Assembly: GCA_934359185.1 (NCBI GenBank)
Contig: CAKRLE010000003.1
Coordinates: 124,001 to 188,000 of the forward strand
Reading direction: 5' to 3'
DNA from: an uncultured Lachnospira sp.
GTDB lineage: Bacteria; Bacillota; Clostridia; Lachnospirales; Lachnospiraceae
DNA length: 64,000 nt
The position numbers and the translations under genes are program-made. Shown here in pieces: positions 8,462-18,220 of this stretch. Below the pieces are notes generated by a model. The model saw only the letters and a list, made by a program, of their open reading frames with translations, ran no database searches and was not told the origin of the DNA. The stretch's first letter is position 1. Each line of letters begins with the position of its first letter.

Positions 8462-9061
8462 TCAGTGTTTATCGAACTCTGGATTAAAGGCATAGAAGTT
8501 CTTAGAGTCAAGTCTGTCCTGAACCCTTGAAAGTGCCTCCCCGAATCTCTGAAAATGTACTATTTCGCGTTCTCTCAAGAATCTGAGTGGATTTAATACA
8601 TCTGTATCGTCTGTAAGACGAATAAGGTTATCATATGTCGTTCTCGCTTTCTGCTCTGCTGCAAGGTCTTCCGTGAGGTCTGTTATTATATCACCCTTTG
8701 ACTGGAATTCACATGTGTTAAATGGTATTCCACCGGCAGCCTGAGGCCAGACCGCAGCAGTGTGATCGACATAGTATGCCTCAAATGGAGTTCCCTTTAT
8801 CTGTTCCATTGACAGATTTCTTGTAAGCTGATGAACCATCGTGCTTATCATCTCAAAATGACCAAGCTCTTCTGTTCCAATATCAGTAAGAAGTCCTGCA
8901 ACATCCCTGTAGCCACAAGAATATCTCTGTGAAATATATCTAAGCGATGCTCCAAGCTCGCCGTCCGGACCGCCGTACTGAGAAATTATCATTGCCGCAA
9001 GTGTCGGGTTAGTCTGTTTAATATTTATAGGATATTCAAGCCTTTTTTCATAATTCCACAT
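8462..9061 (-). CDS. cotJC: Spore coat protein CotJC, manganese-catalase family
   Basis: CotJC belongs to the non-heme manganese catalase family and is a component of the spore coat of Bacillus and Clostridia. The four-helix-bundle metal ligands appear as GELGASLRY, EELGHFEM, AEQKARTTYDN and REREIVHFQRFG. At 199 residues it is the normal coat-protein length, shorter than free-living Mn-catalases. It is the last gene of cotJABC; AAGGAGGG at the end of cotJB serves its start. Function as a working catalase is not proven by sequence. Confidence 0.93.
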   Translation of the reverse strand: MWNYEKRLEYPINIKQTNPTLAAMIISQYGGPDGELGASLRYISQRYSCGYRDVAGLLTDIGTEELGHFEMISTMVHQLTRNLSMEQIKGTPFEAYYVDHTAAVWPQAAGGIPFNTCEFQSKGDIITDLTEDLAAEQKARTTYDNLIRLTDDTDVLNPLRFLREREIVHFQRFGEALSRVQDRLDSKNFYAFNPEFDKH

Positions 9062-9442
9062 CTAGCATCCCTCCTTTTCCCAAGGCAATGGAGTAGCTGC
9101 CCAGTCGAAATAATTATTGGCACCTGTGCTGTTAAATGTAAGAGGTCCTATAGAATTCTCATATGCTTCAACGGCATCGTTATAACGTTTTTTCATTGTA
9201 TTATAATATTCAATAGCTTCATTATCGTTAGGATGCGTGTCAAGATACAGAAGTGCCTCTGTCATAACAAATCCAAGCTCATACACATTTTGTATTATGC
9301 GGGTTTTGTTAGTCATCTCAACCCTGCTTCCATTAGTGCCGTTATTTATATTTTTATTCATACTATTATGCATATCCATCCTGTTATAGCTTATCATGCC
9401 ATTCTGATTGTTGCGGCATCCACCGTTGCATGTATTATTCAT
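9062..9442 (-). CDS. cotJB: Spore coat protein CotJB
   Basis: The C-terminal two thirds are a CotJB domain: YELGFVMTEALLYLDTHP, then a helix with YYNTMKKRYNDAVEAYE, and the ending WAATPLPWEKEGC. The first 45 residues are a low-complexity Asn/Met-rich extension not found in B. subtilis CotJB. The ATG overlaps the cotJA stop (ATGA), with AAAGGAGGG upstream. It probably helps CotJC assemble in the coat. Confidence 0.92.
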   Translation of the reverse strand: MNNTCNGGCRNNQNGMISYNRMDMHNSMNKNINNGTNGSRVEMTNKTRIIQNVYELGFVMTEALLYLDTHPNDNEAIEYYNTMKKRYNDAVEAYENSIGPLTFNSTGANNYFDWAATPLPWEKEGC

Positions 9443-9594
9443 TTGCGATACCCTCCTTTAAATGGTTTGTCAAGTACTGCAAATAATGTACCACGCGTAA
9501 ATGCCTTGCATGGGTCATAGTAATCGCCCCATCTCTGCCATGGAACATATGCCATTCCAGGAACCTGATTGGAATTAACGTAATTGCAATTCAT
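9439..9594 (-). CDS. cotJA: Spore coat protein CotJA
   Basis: This 51-residue protein contains the CotJA signature MAYVPWQRWGDYYDP followed by AFTRGTLFAVLDKPF. The frame is open to 9675, but that longer form would run through the mscL terminator; GGAG six bases before the ATG at 9594 marks the real start. It is the first gene of the cotJABC operon, known in B. subtilis to be made in the mother cell under sigma-E control. Confidence 0.9.
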   Translation of the reverse strand: MNCNYVNSNQVPGMAYVPWQRWGDYYDPCKAFTRGTLFAVLDKPFKGGYRK

Positions 9595-9615
9595 TATTAT
9601 CTCCATAAATGTGTT

Positions 9616-9630
9616 CCATATAGGATATGG
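9616..9630. repeat. Inverted repeat before cotJA
   Basis: CCATAT-agg-ATATGG is a perfect 6-bp inverted repeat 22 bases upstream of the cotJA ATG. It may be part of a sigma-E type promoter region (CATA-containing -10) or an operator; no complete sigma-E consensus could be assigned. Confidence 0.35.
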
Positions 9631-9654
9631 CGAAATCCTGAATTGTTGCGTAAT

Positions 9655-9690
9655 AAAAAAAAGCTGCCACACCATTTCTGGTATGACAGC
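9655..9690 (-). terminator. Rho-independent terminator after mscL
   Basis: An 11-bp stem with two G-U pairs (9663-9673 with 9680-9690) and eight T residues follow the mscL stop by 20 bases on the minus strand. Confidence 0.88.
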
Positions 9691-9709
9691 CTTAAATTAT
9701 TTTATCATA

Positions 9710-10129
9710 TTACTTTTCAAGCTGTGATGTACAATGTGGACATCTTGTAGCTTTAACTGATATCTTAGACATGCAGTATGGACACTCTTTCTGTGTTACC
9801 TCTTTAGGCTCATCGTGTTTCTTGAACTCTGCAAGCTTATTAAGTCCTTTTACAAGACAGAAAATAATAAATGCGGTGATAAGAAAATTAATTACTGCCG
9901 TAATAAAATTACCATATGCCAGTATCGGGGCATTCTCCCCCACACCCAATCTGAATTTGAGGTTAGAAAAATCCACTCCACCAAATATTGCAAGGATTGG
10001 CGTAATAATATCTTTGTTAAGAGATGTAACTATTGATGTAAATGCTCCACCAACAATAACACCGACAGCCATATCCATAGCATTGCCACGGGAAATAAAC
10101 TGCTTAAATTCATTAATAAACTTTTTCAT
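9710..10129 (-). CDS. mscL: Large-conductance mechanosensitive channel with C-terminal zinc ribbon
   Basis: MscL is the membrane safety valve that opens on osmotic downshock. The N-terminal helix [20 protein letters not shown], the pore helix [20 protein letters not shown] and the second membrane helix (about residues 67-95) are clear. After these, residues about 112-136 carry C-P-Y-C and C-P-H-C pairs 14 residues apart, a small zinc-ribbon-like module absent from E. coli MscL. Otherwise the length of 139 residues is normal. It lies two bases after the small gene upstream and is probably co-transcribed with it and ilvE. Confidence 0.93.
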   Translation of the reverse strand: MKKFINEFKQFISRGNAMDMAVGVIVGGAFTSIVTSLNKDIITPILAIFGGVDFSNLKFRLGVGENAPILAYGNFITAVINFLITAFIIFCLVKGLNKLAEFKKHDEPKEVTQKECPYCMSKISVKATRCPHCTSQLEK

Positions 10130-10131
10130 TG

Positions 10132-10359
10132 TTATTTCTCTCCAAGAGCCTTCTTAGCTTCCTCTAAAGAATCCATATGTACCAGAATATCGCATTTGCC
10201 ATTGTTGCTCTTGCCAAAGAACTTAAACAATCCTCCACGCGTCTTCCATCTCTCAAAATAAGAAATATTGTTCTTGCGCAGTATTCTTTCGATACGCTTG
10301 CTTTCCTCTAAAGTTACATCCGAACGCAGAACACGTTCATTAGTTCCAATTTCATTCAT
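10132..10359 (-). CDS. Small uncharacterised protein (DUF2007-like)
   Basis: This 75-residue protein begins near [14 protein letters not shown] and has an alternating strand-helix-strand pattern: [18 protein letters not shown], a basic middle, then [19 protein letters not shown]. This resembles the small DUF2007 'putative signal transducing' fold (ferredoxin-like), but I am not certain. The frame extends to a TTG at 10365; the ATG at 10359 is better placed behind AAGG. It is sandwiched between ilvE and mscL with gaps of 14 and 2 bases. No function is assigned. Confidence 0.7.
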   Translation of the reverse strand: MNEIGTNERVLRSDVTLEESKRIERILRKNNISYFERWKTRGGLFKFFGKSNNGKCDILVHMDSLEEAKKALGEK

Positions 10360-10373
10360 ATACAAACCTTCTA

Positions 10374-11402
10374 TTACTCAACATCAACTGTATGAATCCA
10401 GCCTTCTGGTGCCTCGATTTCACCCATCTGGATACCTGTTAATGTCTCACGAAGCTTTTTGATTACTGGTCCCATATCATCCATGCCGCTTGGGAAACAG
10501 ATTTCCTTACCATGGTCATTAATCTTGCCAACTGGAGAGATAACAGCAGCAGTACCACAAAGACCACACTCTGCAAAATCAGCAACCTCTGAGAAGTATA
10601 CTTCTCTTTCCTCAACCTCAAGTCCAAGATATTCCTTAGCAACATATACTAATGAACGACGTGTAATTGAAGGTAATATAGAATCAGATTTAGGTGTAAC
10701 AACCTTGCCATCCTTAGTTACGAATAAGAAGTTAGCACCACCTGTCTCCTCAACCTTAGTTCTGGTTGCAGCGTCAAGATACATATTCTCTGCAAATCCC
10801 TCTTCGTGAGCCTTAACGATTGGATATAAACTCATGGCATAGTTAAGACCAGCCTTGATATTACCTGTTCCATGAGGTGCTGCTCTATCATAATCGGAAA
10901 CCTTGATAACGATTGGCTTAGCTCCACCCTTGAAGTATGGTCCAACTGGAGTAGCAAATACTCTGAACTGATACTCGTCTGCTGGCTTAACACCGATAAC
11001 AGGGTTGCTTCCGAACATGTAAGGTCTTAAATAAAGAGTTGCACCTGAACCATAAGGTGGTACAAATCCTGCGTTAGCTCTTACAACATCCTCACATGCC
11101 TGTACAAACTGATCCTGTGGGAATACAGGCATCTCAAGTCTTTTACAAGAATCTTCCATTCTTGCTGCATTCATATCAGGACGGAACATAACAATCTTAC
11201 CATCCTTAGTTGTATATGCCTTAAGTCCCTCAAAGCAAGTCTGTGCATACTGTAAAACACCGGCGCACTCATTAATAACTACATTAGCATCCTCTGTAAG
11301 TCCGCCTTTCCATTCTCCGTCCTTATAATTAGCGACATATCTCATGTCAGTCTTTACATAACCAAATCCAAGATTTGACCAGTCGATATTCTTCTTTTCC
11401 AT
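10374..11402 (-). CDS. ilvE: Branched-chain amino acid aminotransferase
   Basis: This class IV PLP enzyme interconverts Leu/Ile/Val with their 2-oxo acids. The PLP lysine is K183 in GTGNIKAGLNYAMS. The ETGGANFLFV and GLCGTAAVISPVG loops that bind the cofactor phosphate are present. At 342 residues it belongs to the longer type II (BCAT, eukaryote-like) subgroup that many clostridia have. AAGGAAGGAAG precedes the ATG. It has its own promoter upstream. Confidence 0.94.
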   Translation of the reverse strand: MEKKNIDWSNLGFGYVKTDMRYVANYKDGEWKGGLTEDANVVINECAGVLQYAQTCFEGLKAYTTKDGKIVMFRPDMNAARMEDSCKRLEMPVFPQDQFVQACEDVVRANAGFVPPYGSGATLYLRPYMFGSNPVIGVKPADEYQFRVFATPVGPYFKGGAKPIVIKVSDYDRAAPHGTGNIKAGLNYAMSLYPIVKAHEEGFAENMYLDAATRTKVEETGGANFLFVTKDGKVVTPKSDSILPSITRRSLVYVAKEYLGLEVEEREVYFSEVADFAECGLCGTAAVISPVGKINDHGKEICFPSGMDDMGPVIKKLRETLTGIQMGEIEAPEGWIHTVDVE

Positions 11403-11444
11403 ATCAATTACTTCCTTCCTTTAGACTTGCTAAAATTTGGTATC

Positions 11445-11473
11445 ATTTTAACTCTATCAAAAATAGAAGTCAA
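11445..11473 (-). promoter_or_regulatory. Sigma-A promoter for ilvE
   Basis: On the minus strand, TTGACT (11468-11473) and TAAAAT (11445-11450) are separated by exactly 17 bp. The -10 lies about 40 bases upstream of the ilvE start. Confidence 0.75.
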
Positions 11474-11475
11474 TG

Positions 11476-12447
11476 TTAATCTTCAATTATCGTCTGGAAG
11501 AAATTGAGATAATCAGTTCTCTTATCTGCTGTAAATGAAATTGCAGTTCTTGGATGCTGGTTTCTCTGTCCGGTTATCATGTATTGTACATCACATCCCC
11601 ATACATTTCCTTCTTCTTTAAGCCTGTTCATATGAGTCTCTATAAATTTAAATACAGGTCTGATATTGTACTTAGGATTACGAAGGAAGCCAAGTAAAAG
11701 TTCCATAAAACAGTTACCAGCTCCACGTCCCATACCTGACATAGTAGCATCAAGATAGCTCACGCCAAATGCACATGCTTCAATCGTGTTAGCAAATGCA
11801 AGCATCTGGTTGTTATGTGCATGTATGCCAACCTTCTTGCCATTAGCCTCAGCAACCTTTAAATACTCATCTGACATCTCTCTTATCTGTTCTGGATAGA
11901 GAGAGCCATAACTGTCTACAAGGTATATTACATCTACTGGTGTCTTAGAAAGAATTTCAAGTGCAAGCTTTAAATCTTCCTCTTTGGCTGTTGATACTGC
12001 CATAATATTGATTGTTGTTTCATATCCCATATCATGGCAATAATTAATCATCTCAACCGCTGCTGGAATTGTACTTACATAAGTGGCAATTCTTATCATA
12101 TCGATAACACTGTCTGCCTTAGGAAGAATATCCTTCTTGTAATCAGTTCTTCCAACGTCAGCCATAACAGATATCTTCATATCAGTATTGTTCTCGCCAA
12201 CGATATCTCTTATGTCTTTCTCATCACAGAACTTCCACTTTCCATAATCATTGACACTGAACTGATCCTTAGATGCCTTATATCCAAACTCCATATAATC
12301 AACGCCAGCTTCTACATTAGTTTTATAAAGCTCACGCACAAACTCATCTGTAAAACCAAAATTGTTTACAAGCCCTCCGTCTCTGATTGTACAATCTACT
12401 ACCTTAATATCAGGTCTGAATGATATAAGTTCACCCTTTTTTTCCAT
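11476..12447 (-). CDS. DRE-TIM metallolyase family protein (HMGL-like aldolase)
   Basis: The protein has a pyruvate-carboxylase/HMG-CoA-lyase type TIM barrel: VVDCTIRDGG with R22-D23 near the start, and the metal-binding H209-A-H211 in GIHAHNNQMLAFANT. It closely follows the pattern of 4-hydroxy-2-oxovalerate aldolase-like proteins, yet it lacks the C-terminal DmpG communication domain. At 323 residues it stands alone with its own promoter, just upstream of ilvE. A role in 2-oxo acid metabolism is possible, but the substrate is unknown. Confidence 0.8.
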   Translation of the reverse strand: MEKKGELISFRPDIKVVDCTIRDGGLVNNFGFTDEFVRELYKTNVEAGVDYMEFGYKASKDQFSVNDYGKWKFCDEKDIRDIVGENNTDMKISVMADVGRTDYKKDILPKADSVIDMIRIATYVSTIPAAVEMINYCHDMGYETTINIMAVSTAKEEDLKLALEILSKTPVDVIYLVDSYGSLYPEQIREMSDEYLKVAEANGKKVGIHAHNNQMLAFANTIEACAFGVSYLDATMSGMGRGAGNCFMELLLGFLRNPKYNIRPVFKFIETHMNRLKEEGNVWGCDVQYMITGQRNQHPRTAISFTADKRTDYLNFFQTIIED

Positions 12448-12500
12448 ATCTCTTTATCTCCTTTATCGCATTGATGCTTTAACGCATTAAACTGACATCA

Positions 12501-12528
12501 ATTGTAACATATATTCTTAATTTGTCAA
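12501..12528 (-). promoter_or_regulatory. Sigma-A promoter with extended -10 for the aldolase-like gene
   Basis: TTGACA (12523-12528), a 16-bp spacer and TACAAT (12501-12506) preceded by TGT form a strong promoter on the minus strand. The -35 lies just inside the last codons and stop region of mfd. Confidence 0.78.
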
Positions 12529-15500
12529 AGAGAAATTCATTAAATTAATTACATCTTTAAGTCCATGAAGATATTCATAGTTATTTGAGTACTTTTTCCT
12601 TATAACACGCCATACAAATGTCGGTGATTTATCTGTCTTAAATGTGATTGCTCCTCCAAATGTCTCAAGGAAATCTGGTATGGCATCCGGATTAATATCT
12701 GCCTTGGGAGATATCGTCATCACAGTTCTGTATACTGCTGGTTTTGCTGTCTCATCAAGACCTCCTTTAATCTCCATAATACCAACCTTATGTGCCATTG
12801 ATTTGATAAGCGCAATCTCAAGAAGATTCTCTGCAGACTGGCATAATGAACCATACCTGTCGCGAAGCTCATCTTTCATATCACTTAATTCTTCTTCTGT
12901 CTCAATTGCTGCAATCCTCTTATATACATCAAGCTTCTGGTACTCACTTCTTATATAAGTAGATGGAATATATGCATCAACAGACAAATCAACATTAGTT
13001 TCAAAGCTGTATCCATTCTTTATACCCTTAAGGTCATTAACCGCCTCGTTAAGCATTTTGCAATAAAGGTCATATCCTACTGCTGCCATATGTCCATGCT
13101 GGCTCTTTCCAAGTACATTACCTGCCCCCCTGATTTCAAGGTCTTTCATTGCAATCTTAAATCCAGAACCAAAATCAGAAAATTCTCTTATTGCACTAAG
13201 TCTCTTCTCAGCAACCTCGGTAAGCATCCGGTCTCTTCTATATAGTAGAAATGCATATGCCGTCCTGCTGCTTCTTCCTACCCTGCCGCGAAGCTGATAT
13301 AACTGCGAAAGTCCAAATTTATCAGCATCCTCGATAATCATTGTATTTACATTGGATATATCCATGCCTGTCTCGATAATCGTGGTAGAAATAAGTACAT
13401 CAATATCTCCATTGATAAAGTCAAACATAATCTTTTCGAGCATTCTCTTATCCATCTGGCCGTGTGCATATGCGACATTCGCATCCGGCACAAGCTCCTG
13501 TATATGCGCTGCTGCCTCATCTATGCTTCTTACCCTGTTATATACATAATATACCTGACCACCTCTTGCAAGCTCTCTGTTAATTGCCTCACGTATCATC
13601 TCGTCATTGTGTTCTGTCACAAATGTCTGTATAGGAACTCTGTCCACCGGCGGCTCCTCAAGCACGCTCATATCCCTTATTCCAACAAGACTCATGTGAA
13701 GTGTTCTTGGAATTGGTGTAGCACTTAGTGTAAGTACATCAATATTATTCTTTAATTTTTTAATTTTCTCCTTGTGTGTAACTCCAAACCTCTGCTCCTC
13801 ATCAATAATAAGAAGCCCTAAATCTTTAAATATAACATCCTTGGATAAAAGTCTGTGTGTTCCTATAACAACATCAACAAATCCTTTCTTTAAGTCATCA
13901 AGTGTCTCCTTTATCTCCTTGGATGTCCTGAAACTTGAAAGCTGCGCAACTTTTAACGGAAAACTCTTCATTCTCTGCTCAAATGTATTAAAATGCTGCT
14001 GTGCAAGAATTGTTGTAGGCACAAGATACGCTACCTGCTTACCTTCCTGTACCGCCTTAAATGCAGCTCTTATAGCAACCTCTGTTTTGCCATAACCAAC
14101 ATCACCACATATCAGTCTGTCCATTATCCTTGTACTTTCCATATCTCTTTTAGTATCAAGAATTGCATTAAGCTGATCTTCTGTCTCCTCATAAGGAAAC
14201 ATCTCCTCAAATTCTCTCTGCCATACTGTATCTGGTCCAAAACTATAGCCCTTCTGTTTCTGTCTTTCTGCATACAGCTCAACAAGATCTTTGGCAACTT
14301 CCTCTACAGCACCATGAACCTTCGCTTTCGTCTTGTTCCATTCCTGTCCGCCAAGCTTATTTAATTTAGGTTTCTTCTCTGTATCAGCTCCTGCATATTT
14401 CTGCAGCCTGTCAAGCTGTGTTGCAAGTACATAAAGATTACTTCCACCATCATAACTGATTTTAATATAATCCTTTTCTACGCCTTCAACCTCAATCTTT
14501 TCAATTCCCTTATATATACCAAGTCCGTGGCTTTCATGTACAACATAATCTCCTACATTAAGGTCATTAAAGCTTGCAATTCCCTTGCCATCATATTTCT
14601 GCTTCTTAGTTTTCTTATGCTGCCTGCTTGTAAATATATCATTCTCTGTTATGAGAACGAACTGCATAAGCGGATACTCAAATCCCTTATGAATACTTCC
14701 ATATGTCACAAGACATGTGCCTGGCTCTATCGGCTTATCTAAATCCTCACTGTAATAAGCTGACACACCATCATCTAAAAGATCGGTAACAATTCTTTTT
14801 GCACGGGTTCTTGAATTACATACGAGTACCGTTCTGTATTTATTTCTTTTATATTTTTTAAGATCATCCGTAAGGTACTCAAAGCTGTTATTGTATGTAC
14901 TGATTCCTCTTGACTCAACCTTCTGGTAATCAGCCACATTAATATACTCTGGCTTATAATCAAGTGTTGAAAGAAGAAGTGCCCTTCCCTTGGAAACTAT
15001 CGTGTATACCTCCTGCAATGTGCGCATAAGCTTTGTCTGGCTTGGCACAACGTATCCTGCCGCCAGACGGTTTTTCATGCTTTCCTCATATTCATATGCT
15101 ATAAGCTCCATTCGCTCCTGTATTCTTCCAGGCTCATCAAATATAAACAATGTCTCATCAACAGGGAAATAATCAGTAAATCCAACACATTTTTTTACAA
15201 ATGAATTAATAAATCTTCCATAATCATGTGTTCTCTCAAGGTCTCCCCACAACTTTCTTATGTGGTTAGCCCCTTCCATCTGCTCCTTGCTTTTGCGCTT
15301 CTCATTAATTCCAAAATGTTCAAGCTGGCTCTGGACTTCTGCCTCAACGCTGTCCATTCCATCCTCTATCTCTTCCTCTGTAAGAATACACTCCGTCGCA
15401 GGAAATACGGTATAACTGTCACATTTCTCAACTGAACGCTGGCTCTGAACATCAAAAAATCTTATTGAATCAATCTCATCATCCCATAACTCAATTCTTA

Positions 15501-16071
15501 CAGGTGCTTCATCAACATGTGAAAATATATCAATAATACCGCCGCGCACAGCAAACTGTCCCTGATGCTCAACCATTGGCACACGCTCATAACCATATTC
15601 CGACAGCCTTGTGCTTATTTCCTGAACTTCAATTATATCCCCTTTGTTCAGTGTAATCTGTGCATCTTCGTATCTTTTAATATCTATAAGCATATCCACA
15701 CAGCTGTCTATTGTTGTCACAACCGTGAGATGTGAATTCTTTGCATCAATAATCTTCTTAATACAGCGCAGTCTTTCCCCTACTATCTGATTTCCATGGA
15801 TATCTGCATTATAGAATATGAAATCCTTGGCAGGATAAATCGTGCCAGATTCATCAAAGAATCTGGCATCTTCCTGTATCTGTCTCATCTTGGCTTCATC
15901 ATACGTAATTATTACTCTGTATCTGTAATCAGAACCTACTGCTTCCGCAAAATGAACTTTCTGGGTGTCTACACAGCCACTTACCATCACTGCCTTCCCC
16001 AGAGTCTCATATTCATGTTTTATCTGTTCCATGCCCGCCATATCCATAACAGGCTCAAATAACGCTTTCAA
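12517..16071 (-). CDS. mfd: Transcription-repair coupling factor
   Basis: Mfd removes stalled RNA polymerase from DNA lesions and recruits UvrA. The 1184-residue protein shows the UvrB-like N-terminal domains, the RNA-polymerase interacting domain (DLNVGDYVVHESHGLGIYKG near residue 500), the SF2 translocase with Walker A in GDVGYGKTEVAIRA, the DEEQ box and the RecG-like YVYNRVRSIDEAA and SQLYQLRGRVGRSSR motifs, and a C-terminal TRCF domain. It lies 14 bases downstream of pth, the common pth-mfd order in Firmicutes. Confidence 0.97.
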   Translation of the reverse strand: MKALFEPVMDMAGMEQIKHEYETLGKAVMVSGCVDTQKVHFAEAVGSDYRYRVIITYDEAKMRQIQEDARFFDESGTIYPAKDFIFYNADIHGNQIVGERLRCIKKIIDAKNSHLTVVTTIDSCVDMLIDIKRYEDAQITLNKGDIIEVQEISTRLSEYGYERVPMVEHQGQFAVRGGIIDIFSHVDEAPVRIELWDDEIDSIRFFDVQSQRSVEKCDSYTVFPATECILTEEEIEDGMDSVEAEVQSQLEHFGINEKRKSKEQMEGANHIRKLWGDLERTHDYGRFINSFVKKCVGFTDYFPVDETLFIFDEPGRIQERMELIAYEYEESMKNRLAAGYVVPSQTKLMRTLQEVYTIVSKGRALLLSTLDYKPEYINVADYQKVESRGISTYNNSFEYLTDDLKKYKRNKYRTVLVCNSRTRAKRIVTDLLDDGVSAYYSEDLDKPIEPGTCLVTYGSIHKGFEYPLMQFVLITENDIFTSRQHKKTKKQKYDGKGIASFNDLNVGDYVVHESHGLGIYKGIEKIEVEGVEKDYIKISYDGGSNLYVLATQLDRLQKYAGADTEKKPKLNKLGGQEWNKTKAKVHGAVEEVAKDLVELYAERQKQKGYSFGPDTVWQREFEEMFPYEETEDQLNAILDTKRDMESTRIMDRLICGDVGYGKTEVAIRAAFKAVQEGKQVAYLVPTTILAQQHFNTFEQRMKSFPLKVAQLSSFRTSKEIKETLDDLKKGFVDVVIGTHRLLSKDVIFKDLGLLIIDEEQRFGVTHKEKIKKLKNNIDVLTLSATPIPRTLHMSLVGIRDMSVLEEPPVDRVPIQTFVTEHNDEMIREAINRELARGGQVYYVYNRVRSIDEAAAHIQELVPDANVAYAHGQMDKRMLEKIMFDFINGDIDVLISTTIIETGMDISNVNTMIIEDADKFGLSQLYQLRGRVGRSSRTAYAFLLYRRDRMLTEVAEKRLSAIREFSDFGSGFKIAMKDLEIRGAGNVLGKSQHGHMAAVGYDLYCKMLNEAVNDLKGIKNGYSFETNVDLSVDAYIPSTYIRSEYQKLDVYKRIAAIETEEELSDMKDELRDRYGSLCQSAENLLEIALIKSMAHKVGIMEIKGGLDETAKPAVYRTVMTISPKADINPDAIPDFLETFGGAITFKTDKSPTFVWRVIRKKYSNNYEYLHGLKDVINLMNFSLTN

Positions 16072-16085
16072 ATAACACTCTCTTT

Positions 16086-16646
16086 CTATCCGTTAAACTT
16101 ATTCATACCGGATTCAATTCCCTCATTTAAAATACATACAAGCGCATCACACGCTCTGTCAATTCCATTTTTAACATCTGCCACATCTTCTGCCTTAAAT
16201 CTTCCAAGCACCCAGTCAGCAAGATCCCATCCCTTTGGCTTATCACCAACTCCAAACTTGATTCTCTTAAACTGGTCACTTCCAAGATGAGCAATTATAC
16301 TCTTAATTCCATTATGTCCACCGGCACTTCCCTTTGGGCGAAGTCTTAACTTACCCGGTTCAAGACTTATATCATCAAATATAACAATAACATCTTCTAT
16401 ATCAGCTTTGTAATAATCCACTACAGCCCTTATGCACTCTCCTGAATTATTCATATAAGTCATTGGCTTTACAAGTATAACCTTATTACCATCTATAACC
16501 CCCTTGCCAATAAGTCCTTTGTGCTTACCTTCATTTACATCAATATTATACTTATCACTAAGTCTGTCTATTACCATAAATCCCGCATTATGTCTTGTTT
16601 CTTCATATTCTTTTCCCGGATTTCCAAGTCCTGCTATAATATACAT
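16086..16646 (-). CDS. pth: Peptidyl-tRNA hydrolase
   Basis: Pth frees tRNA from prematurely released peptidyl-tRNA. GLGNPGKEYEETRHNAGF carries the catalytic His in RHNAGF, and GSAGGHNGIKSI and the KPMTYMNNSG motifs are intact. The length of 186 residues is normal. It is followed closely by mfd, with which it is likely co-transcribed. Confidence 0.97.
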   Translation of the reverse strand: MYIIAGLGNPGKEYEETRHNAGFMVIDRLSDKYNIDVNEGKHKGLIGKGVIDGNKVILVKPMTYMNNSGECIRAVVDYYKADIEDVIVIFDDISLEPGKLRLRPKGSAGGHNGIKSIIAHLGSDQFKRIKFGVGDKPKGWDLADWVLGRFKAEDVADVKNGIDRACDALVCILNEGIESGMNKFNG

Positions 16647-16684
16647 ATCTTTATCCTCTTTATCAATTTATCAAACTAACAGAA

Positions 16685-16713
16685 TAGAGGAGCCTGACAT
16701 ACAAGCTCCTCTA
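16685..16713 (-). terminator. Terminator-like hairpin after spoVG
   Basis: A perfect 9-bp stem (TAGAGGAGC, 16685-16693, with 16705-16713) lies about 67 bases past the spoVG stop. The following minus-strand tract is T-rich but interrupted, so termination may be partial and let some transcription run into pth-mfd. Confidence 0.6.
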
Positions 16714-16780
16714 CAATAATACTTCATATTGTGGTAATATTTCAATGCAACTTTTAAAAATTACATATCAATATCTGTTC

Positions 16781-17044
16781 TTATTCTTCAGATTCACACT
16801 TTTCGTATGCATCTAAGACAACAGCCTGAAGATGATCTCTTGTAGCTGTATTGATAGGATGGGCAATATCCCTGAATTCCCCGTCAGCTGATCTGCGGCT
16901 TGGCATCGCTATAAACAATCCCTTCTCGCCTTCGATTACCTTAATATCATGAATAACAAATTCATCATCAAGAGTAATGGATACAACTGCTTTCATCTTG
17001 CCTTCCTTGTCAATTTTTCTAACTCGAACATCTGTAATATTCAT
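16781..17044 (-). CDS. spoVG: Septation/sporulation regulator SpoVG
   Basis: SpoVG is a small nucleic-acid binding regulator with roles in septation and sporulation. The signature [11 protein letters not shown], then [27 protein letters not shown] and FRDIAHPIN, is complete. An in-frame GTG at 17050 exists, but AAGGGG is spaced correctly only for the ATG at 17044, giving 87 residues. A small inverted repeat (ATTGC-taac-GCAAT, 17059-17072) sits just before its ribosome site. No clear sigma-H promoter was found. Confidence 0.95.
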   Translation of the reverse strand: MNITDVRVRKIDKEGKMKAVVSITLDDEFVIHDIKVIEGEKGLFIAMPSRRSADGEFRDIAHPINTATRDHLQAVVLDAYEKCESEE

Positions 17045-17104
17045 ACGCACCCCTTCTGATTGCTAACGCAATTCTCTCAATTCGTAATACCTATATGCAG
17101 ATTA

Positions 17105-18220
17105 TTAATAATATTTTGGATTATCCTCAATAACAACCATAGGACCATTCTCACTGACAAATCTGCTGTTTGCTTTAATAGTGCTTCCTTCTTCTATAAT
17201 GCAATTCTCAATATATGCATTATCCCCAATATACGCATCATTAAGAATGATACAATTCTTGATAACACTGTTATTGCCAACATATATCTTCTTAAAGAGA
17301 ACCGAATTCTCAACTGTACCATTAATTATGCATCCACTTGACACAAGACTGTTACGTACATTAGCACCATTGTTGTACTTAGCTGGTGGAAGATCATCTA
17401 CCTTAGTATAGACATCTGGATATTCTTTAAAGAAATACTTTCTTACATCACCATTCAGGAAATCCATATTAGTCTTGTAATATGCATCTACTGTCGATAT
17501 ATTGCTCCAGTATGACTCCATCTTGTAGCCATAGATTTTCTTGATATTCTTATATCTGATAAGAATGTCGTTAACGAAATCATGACGGTCTTCCTCTGCT
17601 GCTTTCTCAAGCAGTTCTATAAGAAGTCGTCTTCTCACAATATATATTCCTGTAGATACTGTTGACAGATTAGTCTCTAAAGGCTTTTCCTCTATCTCTG
17701 TTATTCTGCCTTCATCTGTCATAGATACAACACCATATCTGTTGATATCTGAACGGTCATCAAGCTTCTTGACAACCATTGTAATATCTGCCTTTTTTTC
17801 AATATGATACTGTAAAACCTTGTCATAATCGAGCTTGTACACTGCATCGCCTGATGCAATAACAACATATGGCTCATGGCTTGACTTGAGAAAATGCAGA
17901 TTCTGATAGAGTGAATCTGCTGTTCCTCTGTACCAGTAGCTGCTGTCCGCTGTTATTGTTGGTGTAAACACAAACAATCCACCCTGTTTTCTACCAAAAT
18001 CCCACCATTTAGATGAACTTAAATGTTCATTCAGTGAGCGGGCATTATACTGTGTAATAACAGCAACCTTCTGTATTCTTGAATTAGCCATATTACTCAA
18101 TGCAAAATCTATACATCTGTAGCTTCCTGCTACCGGCATTGCTGCAGTTGCACGCTTGTTAGTCAACTCTCTCATCAGCTTGTTATTACCGCCGGCTAAA
18201 ATAATTCCTATTGCTTTCAT
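17105..18220 (-). CDS. glgD: Glucose-1-phosphate adenylyltransferase, GlgD subunit
   Basis: GlgD is the non-catalytic or regulatory partner of GlgC in Firmicute ADP-glucose pyrophosphorylase, which makes the glycogen precursor. The N-terminal nucleotidyltransferase domain begins [16 protein letters not shown], where the usual GxGxRL pyrophosphorylase loop is degenerate, as expected for GlgD. The C-terminal third is a left-handed beta-helix with hexapeptide repeats ([17 protein letters not shown]). Its ATG overlaps the glgC stop (ATGA). Confidence 0.94.
   Translation of the reverse strand: MKAIGIILAGGNNKLMRELTNKRATAAMPVAGSYRCIDFALSNMANSRIQKVAVITQYNARSLNEHLSSSKWWDFGRKQGGLFVFTPTITADSSYWYRGTADSLYQNLHFLKSSHEPYVVIASGDAVYKLDYDKVLQYHIEKKADITMVVKKLDDRSDINRYGVVSMTDEGRITEIEEKPLETNLSTVSTGIYIVRRRLLIELLEKAAEEDRHDFVNDILIRYKNIKKIYGYKMESYWSNISTVDAYYKTNMDFLNGDVRKYFFKEYPDVYTKVDDLPPAKYNNGANVRNSLVSSGCIINGTVENSVLFKKIYVGNNSVIKNCIILNDAYIGDNAYIENCIIEEGSTIKANSRFVSENGPMVVIEDNPKYY

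Noticed and set aside
9439..9675. Longer CotJA starting at 9675
   Set aside because: The extra codons overlap the mscL terminator, and the CotJA family starts near 9594.
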